Shown: piece after piece, positions 27,059 to 37,632 of the stretch | Layout: each line of letters starts with the position of its first letter | Numbering within the stretch: position 1 is the stretch's first letter | DNA from: Erythrobacter sp. | Lineage (GTDB): Bacteria; Pseudomonadota; Alphaproteobacteria; Sphingomonadales; Sphingomonadaceae | Direction of reading: 5' to 3' | DNA length: 41,051 nt | Assembly (NCBI GenBank): GCA_030065195.1 | Contig: JASJDE010000013.1 | Location: 1-41,051 of the forward strand | The notes under the pieces: generated by a model | Told to the model about the DNA's origin: nothing | The model's database searches: none | The model's input: only the letters and a program-made list of their open reading frames with translations | Made by a program: the position numbers and the translations under genes

Positions 27059-28987
27059 CTAAATCTCCACCTGGCTTCCCAATTCCACCACCCGGTTGGT
27101 CGGCAGCTTGAAGAAGTCCATCGCGCTAGCGCTGTTCCTCAACATCCAGGCAAATATCTTCTCGCGCCAGATCGGCATACCTGGCTTATCGCTCGCGAGC
27201 AGCGTTTGGCGCGAAAGGAAGAAGCTGGTGTGCATCATCTCGAACTCGCCGCCGCAGAACTGGTTCATGCTCTTGAGTCCTTCGACAACGTTGGTCTCTT
27301 CCATGAATCCGTAATGCAAGATCGCCCGGTAGAACCCGTCCCCCATATCCTTGTACTCGCAGCGCTGCGCCGGATCGACATAGGGCACGTCCTGGATGTC
27401 GACGGTGAGGATCACCACCCGCTCATGCAGCACCTTGTTGTGCTTGATATTGTGCAGCAGGGCCGAGGGAACACCGGCCGTGCTCGAGGCCATGAAGATC
27501 GCTGTGCCGGGCACTCGCAGGGCGGAATTCTTGGCCGACTTGGCGAATATCTCCATCGGCAGGGCCACTTCGCTCATCCGCTCGCGCATAAGCTTGCGGC
27601 CGCGCGCCCACGTGGTGAGCAGCAGGAAGGCGATGAAGCCGACCATCAGCGGGAACCAGCCGCCATCGGGCACCTTGGTGAGGTTCGCGGCAAAATATGC
27701 CCCGTCGACGATCAGGAACAGCAGCACCAGTGGCGCAGCGTACCACCACTTCCACTTCCACACGCCGACCAGCAGCACCGCCATCAGCAGCGTGTCGATC
27801 GTCACCGCACCGGTCACCGCGATGCCGTAAGCGCTGGCGAGGTTGGAGGAGTTCTGGAACGTCAGGACCAGGATGATCACCGCGACCATTAGCGCCCAGT
27901 TGACCACCGGAATGTAGATCTGTCCGCCTTCGGTTTCGCTGGTGTGGCGGATCGAAAGGCGCGGAATGTAGCCCATCTGGATCGCCTGGTGGGTGATCGA
28001 GAACGCGCCCGAAATGACCGCCTGACTGGCGATGAAAGTCGCAACGGTGGCAAGCAGGACCAGCGGCAGGCGCCATTCCTCGCTGGCAAGGAAGAAGAAC
28101 GGCGATTGGATCGCTTCTGCGGCCTGCTCGGGCGGCAATCCGATAACCATCGCGCCCTGCCCGAAGTAGTTGAGCAGCAGGCACGGCATGACGAAGCCAA
28201 ACCATGAAAGTCGCATTGGTCCACGCCCGAAATGGCCCATGTCCGAATAGAGCGCTTCCGACCCGGTGACGGCCAGCACCACGGAGCCAAGCGCAAGGAA
28301 CGCCAGCCAGCCGTCGAGCACGAAGAAGTTGACCGCGTGATACGGATTGAGCGCCCACAGGATCGTGGGCGTCTGGATTATCTGCCACGCGCCCAGCGTT
28401 GCGATAACGCTGAAATAGACGATCATCACCGGGGCAAACAGCGCACCGACCTTCGCCGTCCCGCGCTTCTGGAGCACGAACAGGAATACGAGCAGGCCGA
28501 GCGCGATCGGGATGACGAACCGCTGCAGCCCCTGATCCACGACGGTGAGACCTTCAACGGCGGACAAAACCGAAATCGCCGGCGTGATCATCGAATCGCC
28601 ATAGAACAGCGACGTTGCGAAGACGCCGAGCAAGAGCGCCACCCAGCCATATTTGGACTTGTTGAGCTGACTCGAAATCAGCGCGACGAGAGCGAGCGAA
28701 CCGCCCTGCCCCTTATTGTCAGCGCGCATCAGGATCGTGACGTACTGGATCGCCACCACCAGCGTCATCGACCAGAAGATCAGGCTGATCACTCCGAGCA
28801 CGTGAGCCTGGTCGAGCGCGAGCGGGTGCGGGCCGACGAATGTCTCGCGGAAAGCGTAGAGCGGGCTGGTACCGATATCGCCGAACACAATGCCGATCGC
28901 GCCGACAGCCAGTGCTGTTTTGGATGCGCTGTGGCTCTTGCCTCCTGTGGGAGGCTGGTGTGCCGGTGTTGATGCCGTTTCGCTCAT
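27059..28987 (-). CDS. kup: Potassium uptake protein Kup
   Basis: [60 protein letters not shown]. Confidence 0.97.
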   Translation of the reverse strand: MSETASTPAHQPPTGGKSHSASKTALAVGAIGIVFGDIGTSPLYAFRETFVGPHPLALDQAHVLGVISLIFWSMTLVVAIQYVTILMRADNKGQGGSLALVALISSQLNKSKYGWVALLLGVFATSLFYGDSMITPAISVLSAVEGLTVVDQGLQRFVIPIALGLLVFLFVLQKRGTAKVGALFAPVMIVYFSVIATLGAWQIIQTPTILWALNPYHAVNFFVLDGWLAFLALGSVVLAVTGSEALYSDMGHFGRGPMRLSWFGFVMPCLLLNYFGQGAMVIGLPPEQAAEAIQSPFFFLASEEWRLPLVLLATVATFIASQAVISGAFSITHQAIQMGYIPRLSIRHTSETEGGQIYIPVVNWALMVAVIILVLTFQNSSNLASAYGIAVTGAVTIDTLLMAVLLVGVWKWKWWYAAPLVLLFLIVDGAYFAANLTKVPDGGWFPLMVGFIAFLLLTTWARGRKLMRERMSEVALPMEIFAKSAKNSALRVPGTAIFMASSTAGVPSALLHNIKHNKVLHERVVILTVDIQDVPYVDPAQRCEYKDMGDGFYRAILHYGFMEETNVVEGLKSMNQFCGGEFEMMHTSFFLSRQTLLASDKPGMPIWREKIFAWMLRNSASAMDFFKLPTNRVVELGSQVEI

Positions 28988-29135
28988 GCCAAATGGATTT
29001 CCCGATCTCCGGTACTGCCCTTCACGAGCCTGCCCATGCTTGGGTCTGGATCGCGCCCCCGATTGCGAGTCCTCGCAAGGTCGCGGCCCCTAGCACCGAG
29101 TCTTCGCGCCTGCAATATCGAGCCCATCGCCCCGC

Positions 29136-29777
29136 TCAGCGGCCCTGCAGCATCGGCGCATTGGCAATCATCTGATCGAGCGCCTCAACCCTGCGTGCAA
29201 TGTCAGGCCTCCACGGGGCATCTTCAGGCGACTTGTCGAGCAATTCGCCCCACACTGCCCGCGCCTCGCGCACCTCGCCGCTGCGCAAGTAGGCGAAGCC
29301 GAGGAAGAATTGCGGCGCGGGATTGGCGGGATCCACTGCGCTCGCCCGATCATAGGCTTCCCTCGCCGCCGGAGTGACGAACCCTTCGGCATGGCCGACC
29401 AACGCAATTCCCAAAGCGAGCCATCCTTCGAGGTGATCCGGGTTCTCATTCAGGCCTCGCCGAAGCAAACCGGCGGCATCACCGAATTGCCCTCGCCGCG
29501 CGAAAGCGTCGGACGTGACGAGGTAATTGGGTTTCGGCAGGGTCTCGTCAAACAATTGCAGTCGCGCCTCGACCATTTCCTCGCCCGATTGGTTCGAACG
29601 GGCCTGCTCGGGTTTGGGTGACGAAGGCTGATCGGGAGAACCCTGCCACGCATATCCTGCCAGGCCGAATACCAATGTAGCGCCAAACAGCGTCCAACCA
29701 TTGCGAGGAATACGCAGGATCAGCGCGCCGACCACAAAGGCGAGCGCCGCAAGCAGGATAACGATCAGCCAGCCCAT
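29136..29777 (-). CDS. ccmI: Cytochrome c maturation TPR protein (CcmI/CycH-like)
   Basis: N-terminal TM, TPR repeats, position at the end of the ccm operon. Confidence 0.75.
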   Translation of the reverse strand: MGWLIVILLAALAFVVGALILRIPRNGWTLFGATLVFGLAGYAWQGSPDQPSSPKPEQARSNQSGEEMVEARLQLFDETLPKPNYLVTSDAFARRGQFGDAAGLLRRGLNENPDHLEGWLALGIALVGHAEGFVTPAAREAYDRASAVDPANPAPQFFLGFAYLRSGEVREARAVWGELLDKSPEDAPWRPDIARRVEALDQMIANAPMLQGR

Positions 29778-30208
29778 CAGGCGGCCTCGTCATCGCCGCT
29801 GCGACGGCCAAGACGGCGCAACAACGCGAAAAGCACGGCCAAGAGCAGCACCGCCGGGATCGCAAAAAGCGGCCAGGTGGTTGCGCTCACATCGGGGGAA
29901 TAGCTGACGTAATCGCCGTAGCGTTCGATCAGCCAGGCGCGGATCGCCTCGGGGTCTTCGCCAGCCGCAATCCGGCTGCGGACTTGGTGCCGCATGTCTC
30001 CGGCCATGGGCGCATCGCTGTCGGCAATACTCTGCGATTGGCAAGTGAGGCAACGCAGCGTCTCCATCAGCTCCAGCGCACGCGCCTCCAGCACCGGGTC
30101 ATCAAGCTGAGTGTAGGCATAGGGAGCCGGAGGCATGTCGTCCTGCGCGTAGGCTGGCATGCAGAGCGCAAACGCTGCAATCAGGGTGAACACCAGCGAA
30201 CGGATCAC
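29777..30208 (-). CDS. ccmH: Cytochrome c-type biogenesis protein CcmH
   Basis: LMETLRCLTCQSQSIADSDAPMAGDMRHQVRSRIAAGEDPEAIRAWLIERYGDYVSY. Confidence 0.95.
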   Translation of the reverse strand: MIRSLVFTLIAAFALCMPAYAQDDMPPAPYAYTQLDDPVLEARALELMETLRCLTCQSQSIADSDAPMAGDMRHQVRSRIAAGEDPEAIRAWLIERYGDYVSYSPDVSATTWPLFAIPAVLLLAVLFALLRRLGRRSGDDEAA

Positions 30209-30732
30209 CGCGCTTCCCCCAGCTTTGCAAGCAGCAGGGGAATATGCTCTTCGCGGATATCGCCGATATGCTGGTAGCGGATGTTGCCCGCGCCATCGAT
30301 GACGTAGGTTTCCGGCACGCCCGATGCACCGATCTCGATCATTAGCGACGAAATCTCATCAGCGCCGATCCGCGTGTACGGGTTGCCATGGCGCTCCAGA
30401 AACTGTGCGACATCTTCGGGCTTGTCGCGAATCGCAATGCCGATGATCTCGACGCCTTCTTCCTTGAGCGCTTCGAGCTGCGGCGCTTCGGCGATGCACG
30501 GGAGACACCAGCTGGCCCAGATATTGAGCAGCTTAGGCTCACCTCCAACAAAGTCCTCTCGCGATGCACCGGCAAATCCTTCGGTCGCTGGCGGAAGCTC
30601 GAATTCGGGCAACGGTTTGGAAATCATTGCCGAAGGCACTGCATCGTCTTTGGGCTGGGAGAGCATGTACCCCCCCAAACCGAGGATGAAGAGGAAGATT
30701 GCCAAAGGGATCGCGTAGGCCAGCCGCATCAC
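30205..30732 (-). CDS. ccmG: Thiol:disulfide interchange protein CcmG/DsbE
   Basis: LLNIWASWCLPCIAEAP, GVPETYVIDGAGNIRYQHIG. Confidence 0.94.
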   Translation of the reverse strand: MMRLAYAIPLAIFLFILGLGGYMLSQPKDDAVPSAMISKPLPEFELPPATEGFAGASREDFVGGEPKLLNIWASWCLPCIAEAPQLEALKEEGVEIIGIAIRDKPEDVAQFLERHGNPYTRIGADEISSLMIEIGASGVPETYVIDGAGNIRYQHIGDIREEHIPLLLAKLGEAR

Positions 30733-32726
30733 GCGTTCTCCGCCGTCTTGGCGGCTTCGAGCTGCTCGAGTTCCGCCCTTCTTGCATCGCCGAGGCGGGT
30801 AGCGATCCGGCGCCGCATATCACTGCGGACGCGGCCGATAATCGCCAGAACTCCGCCGAGCCCGATCAGCAGGCCACCATACCATATGAAAGTCACGAAC
30901 GGTTTCCACCAAACCCGAATCTGCCACCTCTGGGTTCCGTCCGCCGTTTCGCCGGCGGTGTCACCGATCACCGCGTAGAGCTGGCCATCCCACCGCGTCA
31001 GCAACGCCGCTTCGCTGGTTGCTTGCGACGGTGCCCAGAAATTGCGCGCTTGCGGACTGAGCCTCATCGGTTCTCCTCCCCGGCTTGCCGATACGCGAGC
31101 TTCCAGAGCAGTCCAGTTGGGCCCGGCAACCGGATCGACACTGTCGAGCGTGATCGACCATTCGCCAACCGAAGTGCTGTCGCCAGCAGACATCGCGGCC
31201 AGCTTCTCCTGCGTGAACGCGCTTTCGCTTGCCATGCCGAACAGGGCCACAGCCACTCCAAAATGCGCCAAGACCATCCCCCAAACCGCAGTTGGGACGC
31301 GGCTGAGTTTTCGCCCACGAAGGGGCAAGAATGCCGCAACGGCAAGCGCCGCAGCGAGTGCAAGGCCCAGCACAGGAAGCAGTCCGTAGGTGCCCAGGAC
31401 TGCGACGAGAACCGTGATCGATACGAGGATCGCGCCGATAATAGCCAGTTCCTGCTTGATCCGATCGGGCTTGTCCGACTTCCAGCGAAGCAGCGGGCCG
31501 ACGGCCATCACGAGGAACATCGGGATTGCGAAAATTGCGCCCACCGGGTTGAAGTATGGCGGCCCCACCGACACCCGCACATCGAAGGCCTCCGTCAGAA
31601 GCGGATAGAGCGTGCCAAGCAGAACGATAGCGAGGATGGCCGACAGCATGACGTTGTTGAACACCAGCGCTCCCTCACGGCTGGTCGCTGCAAAGCGCTT
31701 GCCCTCCGCCACCGAACTGGCGCGAAATGCGAATATGGTGAGCGCGCCCCCTATGTAGAGCGCGAGCAGGATCAGGATGAATGTGCCCCGTTCGGGATCG
31801 ACAGCGAAGGCATGAACGCTCGTCAGCACACCGGACCGCACAAGGAAGGTGCCGAGCATGCTCATCGAGAATGCCAGAACGCCGAGCATGATTGTCCAGG
31901 TCCGCAATGCGTCGCGAGCGGCGAGCACACTGACCGAATGCAGCAATGCGGTCGCGGCAAGCCACGGCATCAACGAGGCATTCTCTACCGGATCCCAGAA
32001 CCACCAGCCACCCCAGCCAAGCTCGTAATAGGCCCAGTAGGAGCCTGCCGTGATACCAAGGGTCAGGAACACCCACGCACCCAGGACCCAAGGTCGCATC
32101 ACACGCGCGAATTCGGGCGTGACCTGCCGGGTGATCAACGCGCCCATCGCCAGGCTGAACGCCACCGAAAGGCCGACATAGCCGATGTATAGCGTCGGCG
32201 GATGAAGCGCGAGGCCGATATCCTGAAGCAGCGGGTTCAAGCCCACACCTTCGGCGGCAGGCACCGGCAGCCGCTCGAACGGATTCGAGCTAAGCAACAG
32301 GAACGCGTAGAATCCGAGCGCGACGAAGCCTTGGACCGCAAGAGTTGCATGCATGGTCCGTTCCGGCAGGCGCTTTTCTGCCGCTGCCAACAACCCGCCC
32401 GACAATGCCAGTACGGCTACCCACAGCAGCATCGAGCCTTCATGGTTCCCCCAAGTCCCAGTCAGCTTGTAAAGAAACGGCTTCAGGGAGTGGGAGTGAG
32501 ATGCAACCAGCTTGATCGAAAGATCGGTGATCGCGAAGGCGTAAAGCAGCATTAAGAATGCGAGCGTCGCCAACCCTGCCTGAACCACGGCAGCGGGGCG
32601 GGCGTAGACCGCAAGCGAAGATCGCTCGCCATTGCTCGCGCGCAGCGCCAGCGCTCCGGACAACATCTGCAGCACGGCGAGCGCCGCAGCGAGCCAAAGG
32701 GAGGCAAGGCCGATTTCCGCGATCAT
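30729..32726 (-). CDS. ccmF: Heme lyase subunit CcmF
   Basis: TGTWGNHEGSMLLWV, WAYYELGWGGWWFWDPVENASLMPWL (WWD domain), FLVRSGVLTSVHAFAVDPERGTFI. Confidence 0.96.
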   Translation of the reverse strand: MIAEIGLASLWLAAALAVLQMLSGALALRASNGERSSLAVYARPAAVVQAGLATLAFLMLLYAFAITDLSIKLVASHSHSLKPFLYKLTGTWGNHEGSMLLWVAVLALSGGLLAAAEKRLPERTMHATLAVQGFVALGFYAFLLLSSNPFERLPVPAAEGVGLNPLLQDIGLALHPPTLYIGYVGLSVAFSLAMGALITRQVTPEFARVMRPWVLGAWVFLTLGITAGSYWAYYELGWGGWWFWDPVENASLMPWLAATALLHSVSVLAARDALRTWTIMLGVLAFSMSMLGTFLVRSGVLTSVHAFAVDPERGTFILILLALYIGGALTIFAFRASSVAEGKRFAATSREGALVFNNVMLSAILAIVLLGTLYPLLTEAFDVRVSVGPPYFNPVGAIFAIPMFLVMAVGPLLRWKSDKPDRIKQELAIIGAILVSITVLVAVLGTYGLLPVLGLALAAALAVAAFLPLRGRKLSRVPTAVWGMVLAHFGVAVALFGMASESAFTQEKLAAMSAGDSTSVGEWSITLDSVDPVAGPNWTALEARVSASRGGEPMRLSPQARNFWAPSQATSEAALLTRWDGQLYAVIGDTAGETADGTQRWQIRVWWKPFVTFIWYGGLLIGLGGVLAIIGRVRSDMRRRIATRLGDARRAELEQLEAAKTAENA

Positions 32727-32740
32727 GAAACCCGGCCGTC

Positions 32741-33220
32741 CTAGTCGAGCCCGACCGTGGTCTCGGCGACGCTGTCTGCGGCGCGATGGCCTTCGAGCCC
32801 TTCCAGTTCCTTGGGCACGTAGTTCTCGTCATGTTTCGCGAGGAGGTTTGTCGCTAAGAAGGTGCCGTCGGCCTGCAGGCTCCCTTCGGCCACGACGCCA
32901 GATCCCTCAACGAACAGATCGGGAAGAATGCCGCTGTATCTGACCGGGACGCTGCTTGCTTCGTTGCCAGTTACGACGAATGCGACAGTGACGCCGTCGG
33001 CCTCGGTTTCGAGTGACCCGGGTTGCACCATGCCTCCAAGACGTACGGCCTGGCCAACTGCAGGAGGCTCGGCAGCGATTTGCTCCGGCAGGTAGAAGTA
33101 GTTCGCCTGATTGCGCAGCGCCCAGGTGGCGATGAGTCCAGCGGCGACGATCGCTATCAGCGCAACGATCACCAGCGCCATTCGCTGGTGCTTCGCCTTC
33201 ATGGGGACGGAGCCACTCAT
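32741..33220 (-). CDS. ccmE: Heme chaperone CcmE
   Basis: RLGGMVQPGSL, VVAEGSLQADGTFLATNLLAKHDENYVP with heme-binding His. Confidence 0.94.
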   Translation of the reverse strand: MSGSVPMKAKHQRMALVIVALIAIVAAGLIATWALRNQANYFYLPEQIAAEPPAVGQAVRLGGMVQPGSLETEADGVTVAFVVTGNEASSVPVRYSGILPDLFVEGSGVVAEGSLQADGTFLATNLLAKHDENYVPKELEGLEGHRAADSVAETTVGLD

Positions 33221-33357
33221 CGCCGCTTGACCTCATCCCTGCGACGCTCGGCGTGGCGCATGGTCTGCCAACTCCAAGCCGTTAGCAGCGCGAGCCCGCC
33301 AAGACCGACAGCGTAGGCCGCAATTACGAAATCCCAATGATCGAGGGCTTCACGCAT
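33217..33357 (-). CDS. ccmD: Heme exporter protein CcmD (46 aa, not in supplied ORF track)
   Basis: Hand-translated minus-strand ORF MREALDHWDFVIAAYAVGLGGLALLTAWSWQTMRHAERRRDEVKRR*; single TM, charged tail, stop/start overlaps with ccmC and ccmE. Confidence 0.88.
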   Translation of the reverse strand: MREALDHWDFVIAAYAVGLGGLALLTAWSWQTMRHAERRRDEVKRR

Positions 33358-34112
33358 CAGGCGTTCTCCAATCGCGACGTTGCGACAGGCATGTCGTCAT
33401 CCAGCGCCCTGCGCCGCAAACGCGCCTCGACCTGCTGTTCGGCAATCAGCGCGCGCATCCGCATCAATACGATCGCGGCAAAGAGCAGGGTGAAGCCAAG
33501 CACGGCGACGAACAGCGGCACGAGAAAGACCGAATCGATGGCGCTCTTTCCGGCTGTGATGCTTGGCGGCTGGTGGAGCGAGTTCCACCACACGACGGAT
33601 CGATTGATGATTGGAATGTTGACTGCACCGACCAATCCGAAAATCGCTGCGATCTTCGGCGCGCCCCCTTCGCGTGCGGTCGCCTGCGATAGCGCGATGT
33701 ACCCGGCGTAGAGGAACAACAGAACGAGCATGCTCGTCAATCGACCGTCCCAAACCCACCAGGTTCCCCAGGTCGGACGTCCCCAGATCGACCCGGTCGC
33801 GAGGCAAATCGCGGTGAACACCATCCCCGGCAAGGCGATGGCACGTGCTGCAACGCTGGCGAGCGGGTGCTTCCAGATCAGCAAGGCCGCGCTGGCAATT
33901 GCAATACCCGTCCAACCGCCCATGCCCAGCCACGCGCTCGGCACGTGAACGAACAGGATCCGTACACTTTCGCCCATGAGCCGATCGGGCGGGACCTGGG
34001 TGAGCCCCCAGCCAATCGACAACGCTGTGACCAATATCCCGCTCCACAAGAAAAGTGGGGTCAGCCACTTTGCAAGCGACAGGAAGCGTTTGGGATTGGC
34101 GTAGATGTGCAT
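33357..34112 (-). CDS. ccmC: Heme ABC transporter permease CcmC
   Basis: ILFVHVPSAWLGMGGWTG, SIWGRPTWGTWWVWDGRLTSMLVLLFLYAGY (WWD motif). Confidence 0.95.
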   Translation of the reverse strand: MHIYANPKRFLSLAKWLTPLFLWSGILVTALSIGWGLTQVPPDRLMGESVRILFVHVPSAWLGMGGWTGIAIASAALLIWKHPLASVAARAIALPGMVFTAICLATGSIWGRPTWGTWWVWDGRLTSMLVLLFLYAGYIALSQATAREGGAPKIAAIFGLVGAVNIPIINRSVVWWNSLHQPPSITAGKSAIDSVFLVPLFVAVLGFTLLFAAIVLMRMRALIAEQQVEARLRRRALDDDMPVATSRLENA

Positions 34113-34207
34113 TTGTCAGCGGCCTTGGGCAGTGTTTTAGTGTCCCCGCCGCCTTCGGCAAGGGCGCAAAGCACGCAAGGTGTGCTGCAGCCGTTTCAAC
34201 CGGGGGC

Positions 34208-35272
34208 CTATCGTCCGATCAGCTTCTGCGCCATTCGGTCGGCTACGACGTCGGGCGAGGTTTTGCTGACGTCGCTCTCCTGCCAGATCTCTTCGAGCCT
34301 GCCCGGAATCTGCGCGAGCCGCTTGCGCACTTCGTTGATATCGCCGGGCGTCCCGTCGCGACGAGCAAGATACTCGGTCGCGACCGAGATAATGCCGCCC
34401 GCATTGATCACATAGTCCGGTGCGAACAGGATCCCGCGTTCGAACAACAGCTGGCCATGGTGGGCGCGGGCAAGCTGGTTGTTTGCGCCGCCCGCTACGA
34501 TCGGAGTATCGAGCCGTGCAATACCTTCCTCGTCGAGGATCGCTCCAAGCGCGTTGGGGCTGAACACGTCGCATGCGACGCTCATGATCGCATCGGCGTC
34601 AACCGCCTTGCCGCCGAGTTCCGCAGCCAATGCCTCGGCACGGTCAGCATGAATATCAGCCAGTGTCAGCTTCGCACCATCCTTGGCCAACAGCCGTGCA
34701 ACGCCGCCACCGACGCTGCCCGTGCCCTGCACCGCGACGTGGACATCGGCGACGCTATCCTTGCCCAGTTTGTGACGCACCGCCGCCTTGATCCCGTGGT
34801 AGATGCCGATGGCCGTGAACGGACCGGGATCGCCCCCGGCGGCGTCTTCACCGTCTGCCGGCAGGCCGGAGACATGCGCCGTTCGGCTCGCCAAGGCGAC
34901 CATGTCGGCTTCGCTCATGCCGACATCCTCGGCCGTGACGTAGCGACCGCCAAGCGCCTCGACTGCATCGCCGAATGCCGCGAGCATTTCGGGTGTCTTG
35001 GTCTTGGCTTTGTCGGCGAGGATCACAGCCTTGCCGCCGCCCATCGGCAATCCTGCCATGGCGTTTTTGTAACTCATGCCGCGCGATAGGCGCAGAGCGT
35101 CCCGCAATCCGTCCTTGGGATTGGGATAGTGCCAGAAGCGCGTGCCACCGGCGCCCGGGCCGAGATGCGACGAATGAACGGCGATAATCGCTGTCAGCCC
35201 GCTTGCGCGATCATGCACGAAATGCACCATCTCATGCTCGTCGAAGTCGGGCTCGGTCCAGAATGCGGTCAT
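34208..35272 (-). CDS. Leu/Glu/Phe/Val dehydrogenase family protein
   Basis: SSHLGPGAGGTRFW, SRGMSYKNAMAGLPMGGGKAVI, VQGTGSVGGGVARLLA. Confidence 0.92.
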   Translation of the reverse strand: MTAFWTEPDFDEHEMVHFVHDRASGLTAIIAVHSSHLGPGAGGTRFWHYPNPKDGLRDALRLSRGMSYKNAMAGLPMGGGKAVILADKAKTKTPEMLAAFGDAVEALGGRYVTAEDVGMSEADMVALASRTAHVSGLPADGEDAAGGDPGPFTAIGIYHGIKAAVRHKLGKDSVADVHVAVQGTGSVGGGVARLLAKDGAKLTLADIHADRAEALAAELGGKAVDADAIMSVACDVFSPNALGAILDEEGIARLDTPIVAGGANNQLARAHHGQLLFERGILFAPDYVINAGGIISVATEYLARRDGTPGDINEVRKRLAQIPGRLEEIWQESDVSKTSPDVVADRMAQKLIGR

Positions 35273-35336
35273 ACGACAAACGCCTCACAATTACAGCGGC
35301 GCGACCGACAGGACCGTCTGGATTGCTTGGGGAAAA

Positions 35337-35414
35337 TGGGGCGATCGAGGGGTCTCGAACCCCCGACCTCCGGTACCACAAACCGGCGCTCTAACCAACT
35401 GAGCTACGATCGCC
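35337..35414 (-). tRNA. tRNA-His (anticodon GTG), encoded CCA and G-1
   Basis: Reverse complement GGCGATCGTAGCTCAG...CCGGT-TTGTGGT-ACCGG...GGGGGTTCGAGACCC...CGATCGCCCCA; anticodon GTG, extra 5' G opposite discriminator C. Confidence 0.95.
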
Positions 35415-35643
35415 ACACGCCCCATCCCAGCGCAACCGTCAGGTCACAACCAAGTCCGCGCAAGGGGGGCGGTTTACGCTTGAAAAAGCCTCGGTCAAGA
35501 GCGCTCTCTCGCGGCGCGAGCCTGTTGCACAAAGCGCCTTTCAAGGGAAGCGAAAACTGCTTGAGATTGGTCTGCGCGCAAGATTGTTTCATGCGGCCCA
35601 ATGGTGGGTTGCACCGCCGCAGTGCGCTCGTATCTTCGGGAAT

Positions 35644-36279
35644 ATGGCGGCACCAGGCGATTCTTCTGCCGATTTTCTGCTGATGCACAGCCAAATCCAG
35701 CGCGTGCCAACGCCAAAGATCGAACTGTTCCAGTTGAAGCGGTTCGTCGATCCGGAATTGCAGGCCGAGCTCGTTCGTCTGATCGACAAGGATCGCAGAC
35801 CATCGACCGTCGCCGATCCCAATGGAGACGATTATTTTCGCACCAGCGAGACCTGCGATCTGGATGCAACGGAAGCCGCAGTGATCGAGCTCGAAGCGGC
35901 CCTGCGGGAATTGAATGGGATCGATCCCGCCTACGGCGAGCCGCTTCAGGGCCAACGATATGCGGAGGGACAGGAGTTCAAACCCCACACGGATTATTTC
36001 ACCCCTGGGGGCCCCGATTATGAAAAGTATTGCTCTGTCGCTGGCCAACGCACCTGGACCTTCATGATCTATCTGAATGAAGTCGAGTCCGGCGGCGCGA
36101 CCCGTTTCAAGGCGGTCGGCAAAACTTTCCAGCCCGAAGCAGGAAAACTGCTTTGTTGGAACAATCGTCGACCCGATGGGAGCGTGAACCCAGCAACGCT
36201 TCACCACGGAATGAAAGTGCGCAAGGGGATGAAATACGTCATAACCAAATGGTATCGCGAGAGGCCATGGGGTTGGTGA
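35644..36279 (+). CDS. 2OG-Fe(II) oxygenase, prolyl 4-hydroxylase-like
   Basis: EGQEFKPHTDYF, LNEVESGGATRF, LHHGMKVRKGMKYVITKWYRERPW. Start uncertain (35584/35644/35683). Confidence 0.87.
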   Translation: MAAPGDSSADFLLMHSQIQRVPTPKIELFQLKRFVDPELQAELVRLIDKDRRPSTVADPNGDDYFRTSETCDLDATEAAVIELEAALRELNGIDPAYGEPLQGQRYAEGQEFKPHTDYFTPGGPDYEKYCSVAGQRTWTFMIYLNEVESGGATRFKAVGKTFQPEAGKLLCWNNRRPDGSVNPATLHHGMKVRKGMKYVITKWYRERPWGW

Positions 36280-36596
36280 TACGGACGCGCCTGATCGGCT
36301 TCCTCGGTGTGGCCCTGCTGTTCATTGGTTTGCCATTCGCCATGGGGATATGGATCAATCTCACATGGGTCAGTGACCCGCATGGCGTGGTCGATTCGGC
36401 GCGTCTTGCGAACTCCGCCCAATCGAGTGACATGATCGCGCTGCCTTGGGGCGGCTTCGTTGCGAATACTGACCTCGAGGGCGCGATAGAGGTGACATGT
36501 CGCGACGGAACCGTGACCACGGACGGCTATGTCTCACGCTACTCAGGTCAAAGCTACGTTGTGACGCAGGATTGCCAGCTTGAGTGGAGCGGATGA
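36267..36596 (+). CDS. Small hypothetical membrane-anchored protein
   Basis: MGLVIRTRLIGFLGVALLFIGLPFAMGIWINL N-terminal TM; overlaps neighbours at both ends. Confidence 0.55.
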   Translation: MGLVIRTRLIGFLGVALLFIGLPFAMGIWINLTWVSDPHGVVDSARLANSAQSSDMIALPWGGFVANTDLEGAIEVTCRDGTVTTDGYVSRYSGQSYVVTQDCQLEWSG

Positions 36597-37138
36597 ACGC
36601 GCCTCGATTTGTCCTGTCGGTCCATCGTGACCACGAGCACCGCTTTTCCAAGCGACCCGCCAGGCGGCTTCGGATCATTCAAGGGATTGGCGTTGAGGGC
36701 GATGCGCATGCAGGCGAAAAGGTCCAGCATCTGAGCCGCGTGCGCGCCGATCCGAACCAGCCAAACCTGCGACAAGTCCATTTGATGCATGCCGAACTGT
36801 TCGATGAGCTTGCTGCGAGTGGTTTTGTTGTAAAGCCCGGAAATCTTGGCGAAAACATCACCACGAGCGGGATCGACCTACTGGGACTTGGGCGCGACAC
36901 ATTGCTTCGGATCGGCCCCGACGTGGTCCTGAAGGTGACCGGGCTGCGCAATCCGTGCAGGCAGATCGAAGCCTTTGCTCCCGGGCTGCTCAAAGAGGTC
37001 GCGATCAAGACGGAGCACGGGATTGTTCGCAAGGCGGGCATCATGACGATAGCGGTTGCTGGCGGTCATGTCGCTCCGGGCGACGCAATCGCAATAGAGC
37101 CGCCCAAAGGTCCCCATATTCCGTTGGAGCGGGTCTGA
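36593..37138 (+). CDS. MOSC domain-containing protein
   Basis: GIGVEGDAHAGEKVQHLS, PGNLGENITTSGIDLLGLGRDTLLRIG, LRNPCRQIEAF. Confidence 0.92.
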   Translation: MNAPRFVLSVHRDHEHRFSKRPARRLRIIQGIGVEGDAHAGEKVQHLSRVRADPNQPNLRQVHLMHAELFDELAASGFVVKPGNLGENITTSGIDLLGLGRDTLLRIGPDVVLKVTGLRNPCRQIEAFAPGLLKEVAIKTEHGIVRKAGIMTIAVAGGHVAPGDAIAIEPPKGPHIPLERV

Positions 37139-37146
37139 ACGAAAAA

Positions 37147-37167
37147 GGGCGGCCCGTCGGACCGCCC
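37147..37167 (-). terminator. Rho-independent terminator of rpmE
   Basis: Minus strand GGGCGGTCC-gac-GGGCCGCCC followed by TTTTT. Confidence 0.8.
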
Positions 37168-37192
37168 TCTTCGGATCGCATCGACTTCGCGA

Positions 37193-37417
37193 CTACTTCT
37201 TCAGCGAAAGTCCACCGAAGCGCTTGTTGAACGCAGCAACGCGGCCGCCTTCTTGCACCTGGCGATTGCCGCCCGTCCAGGCTGGGTGGCTGGTCGGATC
37301 GATGTCGAGCGCGAGCGTGTCGCCTTCGCTGCCCCAAGTGGAGCGCGTCTGAAACTCAGTGCCATCGGTCATCTTGACCGTGATGGTGTGATAATCGGGA
37401 TGCCCTTCGGCTTTCAT
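37193..37417 (-). CDS. rpmE: 50S ribosomal protein L31 (Cys-free form)
   Basis: [50 protein letters not shown]...[15 protein letters not shown]. Confidence 0.95.
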   Translation of the reverse strand: MKAEGHPDYHTITVKMTDGTEFQTRSTWGSEGDTLALDIDPTSHPAWTGGNRQVQEGGRVAAFNKRFGGLSLKK

Positions 37418-37632
37418 CGTTCTTGTCCTTGCTAGCTGAGGCCCGGTACCGACCGGACGAGCTGTTTGCGGGAAAGCGGCGCGCTTAGTTGGGTTTGTCA
37501 TAAATGGCAACCCCAACCAGCGAGTCCTTGTGTTCCGAACCCCCAATCCGGGGTGCGATATCCTGGCGCCCTCGGCGCTAAGAAAGAACAGCGGCGGGGA
37601 CGGTCATCCGGACGGGTGAGCGGAAACCAAAA

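Noticed and set aside
26972-27892. 306-aa plus-strand ORF rich in His/Gln/Asp
   Set aside because: Antisense shadow of kup.
30699-32192. 497-aa plus-strand ORF
   Set aside because: Antisense to ccmF (clear WWD-domain protein); Arg/His-rich shadow ORF.
35320-35331. GGATTGCTTGG echo of the GIY-YIG flanking repeat upstream of tRNA-His
   Set aside because: Only about 11 bp match, lacks the CGTCATTGCGAG arm; likely chance.
35129-35683. ORF containing GRSRGLEPPTSGTTNRRSNQLSYDRH
   Set aside because: This peptide is the plus-strand translation of the tRNA-His gene (35337-35414); a common spurious ORF.
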